Assembly: GCF_026241895.1 (NCBI RefSeq) | Contig: NZ_JAPJIV010000013.1 | Span: forward strand, 104,795 to 168,794 | Direction of reading: 5' to 3' | Source: Pseudomonas sp. RIT-562 | GTDB taxonomy: Bacteria; Pseudomonadota; Gammaproteobacteria; Pseudomonadales; Pseudomonadaceae | Length of the DNA stretch: 64,000 nucleotides | Shown here: positions 1-9,065 of the stretch, one piece after another | Numbering within the stretch: the first letter of the stretch is position 1 | Layout of the letters: each line of letters begins with the position of its first letter | Translations under genes and position numbers: made by a program | The notes under the pieces: model-generated | The model's input: the letters and a program-made list of their open reading frames with translations, nothing else | Told to the model about the DNA's origin: nothing | Databases searched by the model: none

Positions 1-157
1 GGCCAGCCATTTCGATGGCCTTGGCCGAACCTAGGAACAGACCGACGCCGATACAGGCACCGAGCGCCATCAAGCGAATATGCCGTTCGCCGAGTTCGCG
101 TTTAAGCGGACCACCCGAAGGGGTCTCGCCGTGGGGCAGGTGATTGCCGACTGGCAT
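1..157 (-). CDS. Amino acid permease (APC family), 5' end only
   Basis: Only the first 52 residues lie in the window; the gene continues past the left edge. The N-terminus MPVGNHLPHGE is followed by GGPLKRELGERHIRLMALG and the glycine-rich start of membrane helix 1 (ACIGVGLFLGSAKAIEMAG). This is the usual opening of Pseudomonas proton-coupled amino acid permeases of the ProY/CycA type, inner-membrane importers of neutral amino acids such as proline, D-alanine, D-serine or glycine. The substrate cannot be decided from this fragment. A GAGG element about 11 bases upstream of the ATG supports the start. Confidence 0.8.
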   Translation of the reverse strand, partial: MPVGNHLPHGETPSGGPLKRELGERHIRLMALGACIGVGLFLGSAKAIEMAG

Positions 158-675
158 GGGGGTACAACCTCGTCTTGTTATTGGATATGACCACCGAGTA
201 GCCAAGCGCGGGCGGGTCGCCATCGCTTGCCTGAAACCGGACCTGCTTCGTGGGCAGAACCGTCTTGCAGGGCAAAACCTCCAAGATCAGCGGGGCGTGC
301 AGTATAAAAAGCTTCTTACAGGGTTTTTCACTCTATAAACCACAACATTCAGCGAGAACTCTCGGGAAAAGCCCGGTTTGCGGAGGGGCATTACCTGGCT
401 CTTGTAGGAATTGTCGCCGTTAAAACGGCGCGGATTATTGCACAACATTGGTGCATCGTCATCGCGACCCATCTACCGAACCGTGGGAGCAAAGCTTGCT
501 CGCGATTGGGTACTGACATTCAACGTCGATGGTGACTGATAAACCGTAATCGCGAGCAAGCTTTGCTCCCACGCTGCTACACGGATTCGGAAAATAGGCG
601 ACAACTGCCTCGACAATTTTTTCACCATCGCCAACCACCGACTAAGCTTCAGTCAAGTCCGATCAATCTGCGTGA
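158..675. other. Intergenic region: permease leader, REP pair, PBP upstream region
   Basis: This 518-base gap between divergent genes shows no convincing coding sequence. It contains a 16-base near-perfect palindrome at 415-430 (CGCCGTT, two bases, AACGGCG), which could be an operator or a small hairpin in the permease leader, and the REP pair at 483-572. The short open frames here lack ribosome sites and recognisable content. Confidence 0.5.
483..572. repeat. REP/REPIN inverted pair
   Basis: The arm GTGGGAGCAAAGCTTGCTCG (483-502, continuing CGATT) is repeated in inverse orientation at 548-572 with about 40 bases between. This is the classic Pseudomonas REP doublet, able to fold as a long hairpin. 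Confidence 0.85.
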
Positions 676-3600
676 ATGGATCAGTCGACTATGGGCGCTT
701 TATGGCAAACCGATTCGAGTAAAACCGTGGTCCAGACTGAAGCTGTGGATGAAGCGCCGTCACCTGAAAAACCCCGTCGCTCCAGGCACGGGTGGAAGGC
801 TTTCTGGTTGTTGTTGCTGATTATCGCGATAGTCGTCGGTTTGGCTGCCGCCAAGGAAATGCGCACTTCAAAATTCCAGTCCCGCGAAGTCAGCAAGTTT
901 GCCGCGACCCTCGATTACCAGCTGCAACCGGGCCCAAGCGATTCAATCCACTACCCCGGTGCGGGCCCCTTCGACCTGCGATTGGGGTACAGCTCTCTGG
1001 GTGAGTTTCTGCCGCGCCTGATCAAGCGCGATTACGTGGTCAAATCGCAAACGCGCTTTTCCGAGGCGCTGATGGACTACACCGGCAAAGGGTTTTTCGT
1101 GCCTTATGCGGAGAAAATCCAGGCGGGTCTGTCGATCACCGACTGCCGGGCAGAGCCGCTTTACCAGTACAAGTACCCGCAACAGTTGTACTCAAGCTTT
1201 GCTGCCATACCGCCAGTGGTGGTGAGCAGCCTGCTGTTTATCGAAAACCGATTCCTGCTCGACCCGCGCCAGCCCCAGGCCAATCCAGCGGTGGATTGGC
1301 CGCGGTTCGGCATGGCCGCGTGGTCGCAAGTTGCCAAGTTGCTGCACATGCCCGGCCAGTCGGCGGGCGGCAGTACCCTGGCGACTCAGCTGGAGAAATA
1401 TCGGCATTCGCCCGACGGCCTGACAAGTTCCGGTGCCGAGAAAATCCGCCAGATGATTTCAGCCACCGTCCGCGCGTACCAGGCTGGGCCGGACACCTTG
1501 GTCGCCCGGCAAAATGTGGTGCGCGATTATCTCAACAGCGTGCCGCTGTCCGCCGTGCCCGGGCACGGCGAAGTGCACGGCATGGCGGAGGGTTTGCGCG
1601 TCTGGTATGGCGCCGATTTCAACCAGGCCAATGAACGCCTGGCCAGCACGCAAACAGACCCCAAGAGCCTGGCAGAAAAAGGCCTGGCGCTGCGGGAAAT
1701 GTTGTCGTTGATGATCGCTCAGCGTCGCCCCTCCCACTACCTGACCAAAGGCCGCGATGAACTGGCCAGCCTCACCGACAGCCACATCCGGTTGCTGGCG
1801 CAAAACGGCGTGATCGACGCGCAGCTGTCGGCGGCGGCACTGGCCAGCAAGGTCACCTACCGTGACTGGGCCACGCAGCCCACCCTCCAGCCGATCGAAA
1901 CCAACAAGGGCATCAGTGTCGCCCGCAGTCGCCTCGGCGGCCTGCTCAACCGTCCGCTGTACGATCTCGACCGGTTGGACCTGTCGGCCACCAGCACCCT
2001 GCAAGGCGACCTGCAAAACCAGGCCACCGAGTACCTCAAGCACCTGGCCGACCCGGTGTTCGCCACGCAAATCGGCTTGATGGGCGAGCGCCTGCTGACC
2101 CCGACCAGCACCGCCCAGGTCCGCTACAGCTTCACCCTGTTCGAACTGACCCCGGACGGCTCGCGGGTGCGGGTCCAGACCGACAGCACCGACCAGCCAT
2201 TCGACATCAACGAAGGCAGCAAGCTGGAACTGGGTTCAACCGCGAAGATGCGGGTGATGACTACTTACCTGCAAATCATCGCCGAGCTGCACGATAAATA
2301 TGCCGCCATGACCGTCCCGGAGCTGAAGAAAGTCGAAGTGCCCGATCAGGATCGCCTGAGCCGCTGGGCCATCGACTACCTGGTCCAGAACAAAGACCGC
2401 AACTTGCAAACCATGCTCGGTGCCGCCCTTGACCGCAAATACTCCGCCAGCCCCGGCGAAGCCTTTTTCACCGGTGGCGGGTTGCACACCTTCAACAACT
2501 TCCGCAAGGAAGACAACGGGCGCCTGCCGACCCTGCGCGACGCTCTGCGCGAGTCGATCAACCTGCCATTTATTCGGCTGATGCGCGACCTGGTGCGCTA
2601 CACCACCTACTCCGGCCCGAACAACAGCGCTGAGTTGCTCAAGGACGACCGCGATCCCAGGCGCCAGGAATACCTGGCCGGTTTCGCCGATCGCGAAGGC
2701 ACCTCGTTTCTGCTCAAATTCTGGAAAAAGTACAAGAACAAGGACACCCAGGCGCGGCTCGAAACCTTCCTCGACGGCATGCGGCCGACGCCAATCCGCA
2801 TGGCCGCAGTGCATCGCTACCTGCTGCCGCAAGCCAGTCAGGAAAGCTTCAACACTTTCGTGCGCTCGCACCTCAAGGGCGCCAAGCTCACGGAGAAGCT
2901 GACCGACGAGCGCCTTGAACGGCTGTATGAAAACTATCGGCCCGGTGCTTATGACCTGCCCGACCAGGGCTTCATCGCCAAGGTCCATCCCCTCGACCTG
3001 TGGCTGATGGGTTATCTGCTGAACAACCCGGACGCCAAGTTCAGCCAGATCGTCAAGGCCAGCCAGTTCGAGCGCCAGGAAGTCTACAGCTGGCTGTTCA
3101 AGAGCCGGCACAAAGGCGCGCGCGACAGTCGTATCCGCACCATGCTGGAAATCGAGGCCTTCCTCGACATCCATCAACGCTGGCAGAAAGTCGGCTATCC
3201 ATTCGATCACCTGGTGCCCTCGCTGGCCACCGCGATCGGCAGCTCCGGCGACCGCCCGGCTGCCCTCGCCGAGTTGATCGGCACCATCCTCAACGATGGC
3301 GTGCGCATGCCGACGCTGCGCATCGATAGCCTGCACTTCGCGGCGAATACGCCGTACGAGACCAAATTGATCAACGACCCGGACGTCGGCAAACGGGTGA
3401 TGCCGTCGGAAGTGGCGACTGCAATGCGCGAAGCCTTGTCGCAAGTAGTCGACGCCGGTACCGCCAAACGGGTTTCCGGCAGTTTCACCCTGCCCGATGG
3501 CAAACCCCTGGCCATGGGCGGCAAGACCGGGACGGGGGATAACCGCATCGAAGCCATCGGCTCCGGCGGGCGAATTCTCAGTTCGAAGTCGATAAACCGC

Positions 3601-3801
3601 ACGGCAACCTTCGTGTTCTTCATCGGCGACAACCACTTCGGCACCCTGACCGCCTTTGTTCCGGGACGTACCGCCGAAGCCTTCAAATTCACTTCGGCGC
3701 TGCCGGTGCAGGTGCTCAAGGGCATGGCACCGATTCTGACGCCGTATCTGCAGCCGGGAAGTCACACCGGTTGTCTGCCGGTGGAGGTCGCACGCCGCTG
3801 A
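676..3801 (+). CDS. Class A-type penicillin-binding protein with GT51 domain
   Basis: A 1041-residue membrane-anchored cell-wall enzyme with one N-terminal helix (about residues 42-60, FWLLLLIIAIVVGLAAA) and the bulk in the periplasm. A transglycosylase (GT51) region at about 170-330 shows IENRF (Glu190), GGSTLATQLEKY, RDYLNSVPLS and SLMIAQRRPS. A transpeptidase region at about 440-1010 has all three penicillin-binding motifs: S521-T-A-K524, S627-I-N629 and K950-T-G. The GT51 part is degenerate: motif 1 reads ENRF rather than EDRxFxxHxG, and the second catalytic Glu of motif 3 (RKxxE) is Gln259. It may therefore act mainly as a DD-transpeptidase, or be a noncanonical glycosyltransferase. No clear ribosome site precedes 676; Met6 (691) is an alternative start. 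The gene stands alone between a REP pair and the toxin gene. Confidence 0.8.
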   Translation: MDQSTMGALWQTDSSKTVVQTEAVDEAPSPEKPRRSRHGWKAFWLLLLIIAIVVGLAAAKEMRTSKFQSREVSKFAATLDYQLQPGPSDSIHYPGAGPFDLRLGYSSLGEFLPRLIKRDYVVKSQTRFSEALMDYTGKGFFVPYAEKIQAGLSITDCRAEPLYQYKYPQQLYSSFAAIPPVVVSSLLFIENRFLLDPRQPQANPAVDWPRFGMAAWSQVAKLLHMPGQSAGGSTLATQLEKYRHSPDGLTSSGAEKIRQMISATVRAYQAGPDTLVARQNVVRDYLNSVPLSAVPGHGEVHGMAEGLRVWYGADFNQANERLASTQTDPKSLAEKGLALREMLSLMIAQRRPSHYLTKGRDELASLTDSHIRLLAQNGVIDAQLSAAALASKVTYRDWATQPTLQPIETNKGISVARSRLGGLLNRPLYDLDRLDLSATSTLQGDLQNQATEYLKHLADPVFATQIGLMGERLLTPTSTAQVRYSFTLFELTPDGSRVRVQTDSTDQPFDINEGSKLELGSTAKMRVMTTYLQIIAELHDKYAAMTVPELKKVEVPDQDRLSRWAIDYLVQNKDRNLQTMLGAALDRKYSASPGEAFFTGGGLHTFNNFRKEDNGRLPTLRDALRESINLPFIRLMRDLVRYTTYSGPNNSAELLKDDRDPRRQEYLAGFADREGTSFLLKFWKKYKNKDTQARLETFLDGMRPTPIRMAAVHRYLLPQASQESFNTFVRSHLKGAKLTEKLTDERLERLYENYRPGAYDLPDQGFIAKVHPLDLWLMGYLLNNPDAKFSQIVKASQFERQEVYSWLFKSRHKGARDSRIRTMLEIEAFLDIHQRWQKVGYPFDHLVPSLATAIGSSGDRPAALAELIGTILNDGVRMPTLRIDSLHFAANTPYETKLINDPDVGKRVMPSEVATAMREALSQVVDAGTAKRVSGSFTLPDGKPLAMGGKTGTGDNRIEAIGSGGRILSSKSINRTATFVFFIGDNHFGTLTAFVPGRTAEAFKFTSALPVQVLKGMAPILTPYLQPGSHTGCLPVEVARR

Positions 3802-3939
3802 TAAACAGAATAAAAGAGGTGGTACTTAATTATTTTCGACATGAAAAATTCAAATGCTTTGTAAGCGCAACCCGCTCTTCAACAGTGAATATTCAGACTT
3901 TTACTTTGAGCCACGGAAGTTAGGCTAACGCTTCCAATA

Positions 3940-6900
3940 ATGCTCAAGGTTCATAAAACAATGTCTGAATTACAAGGACGTAAAACCACTCGCCAGGCCA
4001 CGGATGCGCCCGACAACAAGGGGCGTCATTACGACCTCATCAAAAGCCGAATCAACCCGGTGTTTAAAAATGCCTCGCTGCGCAGCGTCCAGGAACTGGC
4101 CGCTGTAAAGATACGCCCCGCGCAGTGGGTAATGCCAACCTCACACTTCAATCATGACCTGCTACAAGCGGCCAACCTGCAACTCTGGTCAGCACACAGC
4201 GCCTTGGATCGAATGTTTGATGAGCTACAAGATATATATGCATTCGCCGAACCTTTGTTGAGCGCTGCCCTGAAAAAACAATACGATGTCGAGGATGATG
4301 TAAAGACCACGTACCTGCATCTTTACCTGCCCAAGGACCGCCCTTGGTACACGCTTAATATCACCGGCGGCGTCACCACCCGAACCGTTTCGTTATTGGA
4401 GGCGGCCCTGCATAACTTTGCAACTTCCGAAACCTGCGAACCCGACTCCGACTTCATCAGCCAGCCCGATGAGCGAGGGTTGTTCGATATCAAGCCGATC
4501 AAACGCAAAATGTCCATCGCCCAGTTTCAGACCTTGTGTCGCGAACTGGACATCGGCGCCCGGTATACCCGGTACCTTGAAAGCAACCTTCTGCCGCGTG
4601 ATGCGGTCGCCAAATCCGCGTTGCATCGCAAAGTCATCGACAACGAAAAAGCGGCATTCGTGGCTGCGGCACACCTGGCCTTCCTGACCAAAGACATCGA
4701 TCGCAATGCCCGAGACCTGGTACTGGCCATGCTAGACGGGCAGCATTACCTCACCCTCAAAGGCCATAAGGTGAAGTTCGCCGAGCTGTCGATCATGGAC
4801 ACCTCGCTGACCGGGATTGTGCTGATTGCGCCGGACCTGGAGAGCGCCCACAGGATCGAAGGGTTGATCGCTTACATCCCCGGTGACCCCGAGCATCCAC
4901 TGAAAGAATATGCCTCGGTGACCGACTTTCTGAATGAGTTGACCCGCCAACTGCGAGAAGACGCCTTCATCGAATCGGCGCAGATGACCTACCGCCAGTT
5001 CTTCAGCCGGTTCGTCGATCAACAACAACGAGGACACTTTTTCGCTGGGCTCCAGGAACGTCTGTTCAAGGTGCAATGGCATCAGAAAGAGCCGCTGGAT
5101 CAACGTCCGTCGTGGCGCGAAACCCCGGTGACCAACCCCAAGTTGCAATTCAGCGTTACACCATTAGCTGGCGATCTCTGGGAGCATCTCTTCCAGCAAA
5201 AGCTCAACAAGATTCTCAATGACGGCCGACACATTGCCGTGTCCACCGCCGATACCGACAGCAACGCCCGTTGGGCCTGGTGGGATAACTTCAAGAAAAT
5301 AGTCTCGGACATCTTCAACGTCGCGCTGATGGTCTTGACCCCCTTTGTTCCGGGACTCGGTGAATTGATGATGGTGTACACCGCTTATCAAATCGCCAAC
5401 GATGTCATCGAGTCGGTCGTGTATCTGGCCGAAGGCCTGTGGACCGAGGGCCTTGAACATGTGCTTGCCGTCGTCAACGATATCGCCCAACTGGCGGCGT
5501 TTGCTGCAGGTGTAAAAATTGGCAGCCTCGCTCGCCTGAAACTCTCGACGCTGATCGAGGGCATGAAACCGGTGGAGTTGCCCAACGGCCAGCAACGCCT
5601 GTGGCACCCCGATCTCAAGCCCTACGAGCAGCCGAACCTGAAGTTACCGAGCGACTCGCGCCCCAATCAGCAGGGCCTGCACTCACACAAAGGTCAGGAC
5701 ATACTGTCGCTGGATAAAAAACATTACGCGGTGCAGCAAGATGCAAAAACGGGCAACTATCGCATCAAGCATCCACAACGCTCCGACGCCTATCTGCCCG
5801 AGTTGAAACATAATGATCGCGGCGCCTGGACTCATGAAGCCGAAAACCCGCGCAGTTGGGACAGCCCGACCCTGATGCGCCGCCTGGGCCATACCGTGGC
5901 GGACTTGAGTGACGCCGACCTTGAACAAGTGCGCGCGGTCAGCGGCACCGAAGACAATGCCCTGCGCAGAATGTACGTCGACAATGCGGCGCCGCCGCCG
6001 TTGCTGGACGACAGCCTGAACCGCTTCAAGCTGTTCAAGGAAGCCCAACAAGCGGGCGAGCTGATTCGTACTGGCCAGGCCCTTCCCCCCTCCTCTTACT
6101 GGTTCGAACCGCTTCCCACCTATCTGGAAGGATGGCCCGCCGACAAGGCATTGAAGGTGTATGAAAGCGCCAGTAAGACCGGGCGTTTTCGCCACTATGG
6201 AAACCCGCAAGCGAGCGCTGAGCAAACCCTGTCCACCGACCTTTCCCATGTCATGAGCGCAGAATGGCCGCAGAGCATCGCCGACTTCCTTGACGACGAA
6301 GAACTCACGACCCTGCTCGGTCGACAGATGCCCCAAGGCGAACAAGTGCAGGAACTGCGCAACAGGCTGGGCGACGAAGCGGACAAGCTGAAGACGGACA
6401 TCTTCAACCAGCAATATCAGGCGGGTGAAACTTCAGGAAACTCACGAGTCCGTCAGGTCCGTGACACCTTCCCCGAACTGCCGTCCCGTGCTGCGCAAAC
6501 ACTGTTGGGCCACGCCAGTGCCGCCGAACTCGAACGCATGACCCAAGAACAACGCCTGCCTTTGCGCTTGAAAAATCAGGCTCGGGAATGGGCGTTCGAG
6601 GCGCGAACCAGCCATGCTTACGAAGGGTTCTATGATGACGCAATGCTCAATGCCGATACCGAACGCCTGGCCCTGAATACGCTCAGGATATACACCGATG
6701 CGTTCAACGATCTACGTGTTGACGTCCGAGAGGGCACCCTTGACGGCCCTCTGCGTTGCAGCGTTGGCGAAGCAGACGCCGGGACCGTTCGCACACTGGT
6801 CAGGGATGAGTTCGCGCAATACGAGGTTCACGGCGACCAAAACGCCCGTGAAGCGCAAGGATTCTTTCAGGCGATCTTGCAAACGCTGCCCGCAGAAAAG

Positions 6901-9021
6901 CTCAAGGCGCTGGGTTACCGCACGGGTGAGGGGCGCAAACTCAAGCAATGGATCATGGAAAAAACCGCCCCCCCCGCCGAGCGTCGAACCGTCCTGGCAG
7001 AACCGCCCATCCGCCTGATTGCCGACCCCGACACCGCGCTGCTGTTGCGCGGCCCTGCGCTTTCGATCAGGGCCAGAACCCTGGAAGAAAGAACCAGTGA
7101 GCTGTATCCCCACTTGAACGAACGAGAAATCAGTACCTTTGTTCGCTCCCTGGGTACGGAAAACGAAGCGCTGCTGACACTCCGTCGACTGGACCGTGAA
7201 CTGGACGCACTTCAGGTGATCCTCAATAAATGGCGCTACCAGCAACCTGATGCCTGGGGGCCGGGCGCCAACAGTTTCAGAGACAAAGGTGGCCTGCACA
7301 TTGCCGAACGGCTCGTGGAATGTTTCCAAAGAAAACCGACCGTCTTCGGCGAGCGCAGTACCACCCTTGAAGGAGGGTATGCGCTTGATTTGTCATCGGA
7401 GTTGGCTCGATATGACATTGAATACTGGTGGATAAAGCTGCCTGAACTCAAACCCTTTATCGATCAGGTCACCACCTTGAATCTGGACCGCATGAGCTAC
7501 TCCGCACCTAGCGACAGAATGCTGAAAGACTTCCCCCATCTTCGCCAACTGAGTGCGAGGGATTGCGGCCTGACTGAGCTACCGAAAAGCATTGGCAAGA
7601 TGCATTTCCTGCGAACACTGCGCCTGGTAGACAACGTGATCGAGCTGAACTCGTCCAGTGTCGAACTCTTGAGGAACCTGACCCATCTGGAAACGCTCAG
7701 GCTCGATGACAACCCGTCGTTGGGGATGCTGCCGAATGTGGAGCGTATGCCTAAATTGAGAGTTCTGAGTTTGAGCAACACCGGAGCAACCACCTGGCCT
7801 GAAGGGCTCTTCAAAAAGCGTCGACCACGTGGCTTTTTCCTGGACCTGCAGCAAAACCCCCTCAACGAGCTACCGACAGTCGTTCGGGGCTCAGATGACG
7901 CCTTTATCGTGGCGCGAACCCGTCTCTTCGAAAGGGACCTTTCGGTGAAAAACCGGATCGTTTACGAAGACTACAGAAAGTCTGTGGGTATAAAACCCAC
8001 ACAGCTCTATACCGACGCCGCCGATAATGCGATTGCCCGGTGGCCGATGGACGACGACTCCCAATGGTGGAGTCCTGAGGCATCCGGGCTGGGAACCTAC
8101 AGAGAAGAAGCGTGGCATGACCTGATGATGGAGCCCGAGTCCAAAGGCTTCTTCCAACTGATCCAGAAACAGACCCTCTCGGCCGACTACACCGCAGGCG
8201 GTGAAGCAAAAAAACAGCTCAGCAAGCGGGTGTGGCGAATGATCGAGGCAATCGACCTGGACAGCGAGCTGCGCAAGGACTTGTTCGAAATGGCCACTTC
8301 ACCCACCACCTGCGCCGACGCGGGGGCGCAGGTGTTCAATCACATGGGGATCAAGGTGATTGCGCGCGAAGCGTATGCCTTGTCGACCTCCAACAAGATC
8401 CTTGAGAACAAACTGGTAACTTTGGCCAAAGGCGCTGCACGTCTGGCGCGGGTCGATGATATCGCGCGGGCTGACTACCAAAGCCGACCGAATGAACCTG
8501 AAGAGGTCGAAGTCTACCTCGCCTACGAAACCGGCCTGGCACAACGCCTCGGTTTACCGTGGCAATCCGAACAAATGCTTTTTCGCCTCACGGCCGGGGT
8601 GAGCAACCGGGCCATCGATGAAGCCTATGACACGGTCATCTCGATGGAGGCCGGTGACGGTTTGATCAACGACATGATCGAACAACCGTTCTGGGAGAAA
8701 TACTTGCGCGACACTTTTCCCAATGAGTTTGCGCGCAATGCCCGGCTGTTTGACCGCAAGGCCAACGTGCTCGATGAGTTACGTGAAGCTCAACGCGCCT
8801 GGGTGGGCTCAAAGGGCTTGGTCATTCAACAAAGGCGAGTGCTCAAACAGAGGCTGCAAGACCTCGCCCGCCAACTCAACGTCGCGGAAAGTGTGGTGGT
8901 TACCGAAGAAGAAATGACGGAAGAGGTCTATGAGGGTTTGCTGAACGACATCGGTTACGAACGCAAAGAACTGAACCGAGTGTTGACCCGTGAAGCGCTG
9001 CAAAGGGCCGAAAACAATTGA
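3940..9021 (+). CDS. Large LRR/NEL E3 ubiquitin ligase toxin (dermonecrotic toxin-like)
   Basis: A 1693-residue protein with the layout of the Pseudomonas 'dermonecrotic toxin/NEL-type E3 ligase' proteins. Residues about 1-430 resemble the N-terminal dermonecrotic-toxin-like domain. Residues about 445-530 are hydrophobic and could insert in a membrane (VALMVLTPFVPGLGELMMVY, then LAAFAAGV). Leucine-rich repeats lie at about 1180-1300 (LRQLSARDCGLTELP, LRTLRLVDN, LETLRLDDN, LRVLSLSNT). The C-terminal third matches the NEL ubiquitin-ligase fold of IpaH/SspH effectors, with the catalytic motif Cys1458-Ala-Asp1460 in TTCADAG. The family ubiquitinates host proteins after delivery into eukaryotic cells; target and delivery route here are unknown. 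No signal peptide is visible. Met8 at 3961 has a better-placed AAGG and is an alternative start. The gene is followed by a strong hairpin. Confidence 0.8.
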   Translation: MLKVHKTMSELQGRKTTRQATDAPDNKGRHYDLIKSRINPVFKNASLRSVQELAAVKIRPAQWVMPTSHFNHDLLQAANLQLWSAHSALDRMFDELQDIYAFAEPLLSAALKKQYDVEDDVKTTYLHLYLPKDRPWYTLNITGGVTTRTVSLLEAALHNFATSETCEPDSDFISQPDERGLFDIKPIKRKMSIAQFQTLCRELDIGARYTRYLESNLLPRDAVAKSALHRKVIDNEKAAFVAAAHLAFLTKDIDRNARDLVLAMLDGQHYLTLKGHKVKFAELSIMDTSLTGIVLIAPDLESAHRIEGLIAYIPGDPEHPLKEYASVTDFLNELTRQLREDAFIESAQMTYRQFFSRFVDQQQRGHFFAGLQERLFKVQWHQKEPLDQRPSWRETPVTNPKLQFSVTPLAGDLWEHLFQQKLNKILNDGRHIAVSTADTDSNARWAWWDNFKKIVSDIFNVALMVLTPFVPGLGELMMVYTAYQIANDVIESVVYLAEGLWTEGLEHVLAVVNDIAQLAAFAAGVKIGSLARLKLSTLIEGMKPVELPNGQQRLWHPDLKPYEQPNLKLPSDSRPNQQGLHSHKGQDILSLDKKHYAVQQDAKTGNYRIKHPQRSDAYLPELKHNDRGAWTHEAENPRSWDSPTLMRRLGHTVADLSDADLEQVRAVSGTEDNALRRMYVDNAAPPPLLDDSLNRFKLFKEAQQAGELIRTGQALPPSSYWFEPLPTYLEGWPADKALKVYESASKTGRFRHYGNPQASAEQTLSTDLSHVMSAEWPQSIADFLDDEELTTLLGRQMPQGEQVQELRNRLGDEADKLKTDIFNQQYQAGETSGNSRVRQVRDTFPELPSRAAQTLLGHASAAELERMTQEQRLPLRLKNQAREWAFEARTSHAYEGFYDDAMLNADTERLALNTLRIYTDAFNDLRVDVREGTLDGPLRCSVGEADAGTVRTLVRDEFAQYEVHGDQNAREAQGFFQAILQTLPAEKLKALGYRTGEGRKLKQWIMEKTAPPAERRTVLAEPPIRLIADPDTALLLRGPALSIRARTLEERTSELYPHLNEREISTFVRSLGTENEALLTLRRLDRELDALQVILNKWRYQQPDAWGPGANSFRDKGGLHIAERLVECFQRKPTVFGERSTTLEGGYALDLSSELARYDIEYWWIKLPELKPFIDQVTTLNLDRMSYSAPSDRMLKDFPHLRQLSARDCGLTELPKSIGKMHFLRTLRLVDNVIELNSSSVELLRNLTHLETLRLDDNPSLGMLPNVERMPKLRVLSLSNTGATTWPEGLFKKRRPRGFFLDLQQNPLNELPTVVRGSDDAFIVARTRLFERDLSVKNRIVYEDYRKSVGIKPTQLYTDAADNAIARWPMDDDSQWWSPEASGLGTYREEAWHDLMMEPESKGFFQLIQKQTLSADYTAGGEAKKQLSKRVWRMIEAIDLDSELRKDLFEMATSPTTCADAGAQVFNHMGIKVIAREAYALSTSNKILENKLVTLAKGAARLARVDDIARADYQSRPNEPEEVEVYLAYETGLAQRLGLPWQSEQMLFRLTAGVSNRAIDEAYDTVISMEAGDGLINDMIEQPFWEKYLRDTFPNEFARNARLFDRKANVLDELREAQRAWVGSKGLVIQQRRVLKQRLQDLARQLNVAESVVVTEEEMTEEVYEGLLNDIGYERKELNRVLTREALQRAENN

Positions 9022-9027
9022 TTCACA

Positions 9028-9059
9028 GTCCCCTGAAGGTCTGGAGACCTTCAGGGGAC
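9028..9059. terminator. Bidirectional terminator-like hairpin
   Basis: A perfect 14-base stem (GTCCCCTGAAGGTC / GACCTTCAGGGGAC) with loop TGGA lies between two convergent genes, 6 bases after the toxin stop and 6 bases before the last codon of the tip adhesin. There is no long T run, so termination may be Rho-assisted; the hairpin probably protects both 3' ends. Confidence 0.7.
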
Positions 9060-9065
9060 ATGCAC

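Noticed and set aside
287..472. Possible 61-codon leader peptide gene upstream of the permease
   Set aside because: No ribosome-binding site, no conserved composition, and it overlaps the palindrome; insufficient support.
2236..3765. Long open frame (509 codons) antisense to the penicillin-binding protein gene
   Set aside because: Mirror frame of a GC-rich coding strand; no recognisable protein and no ribosome site.
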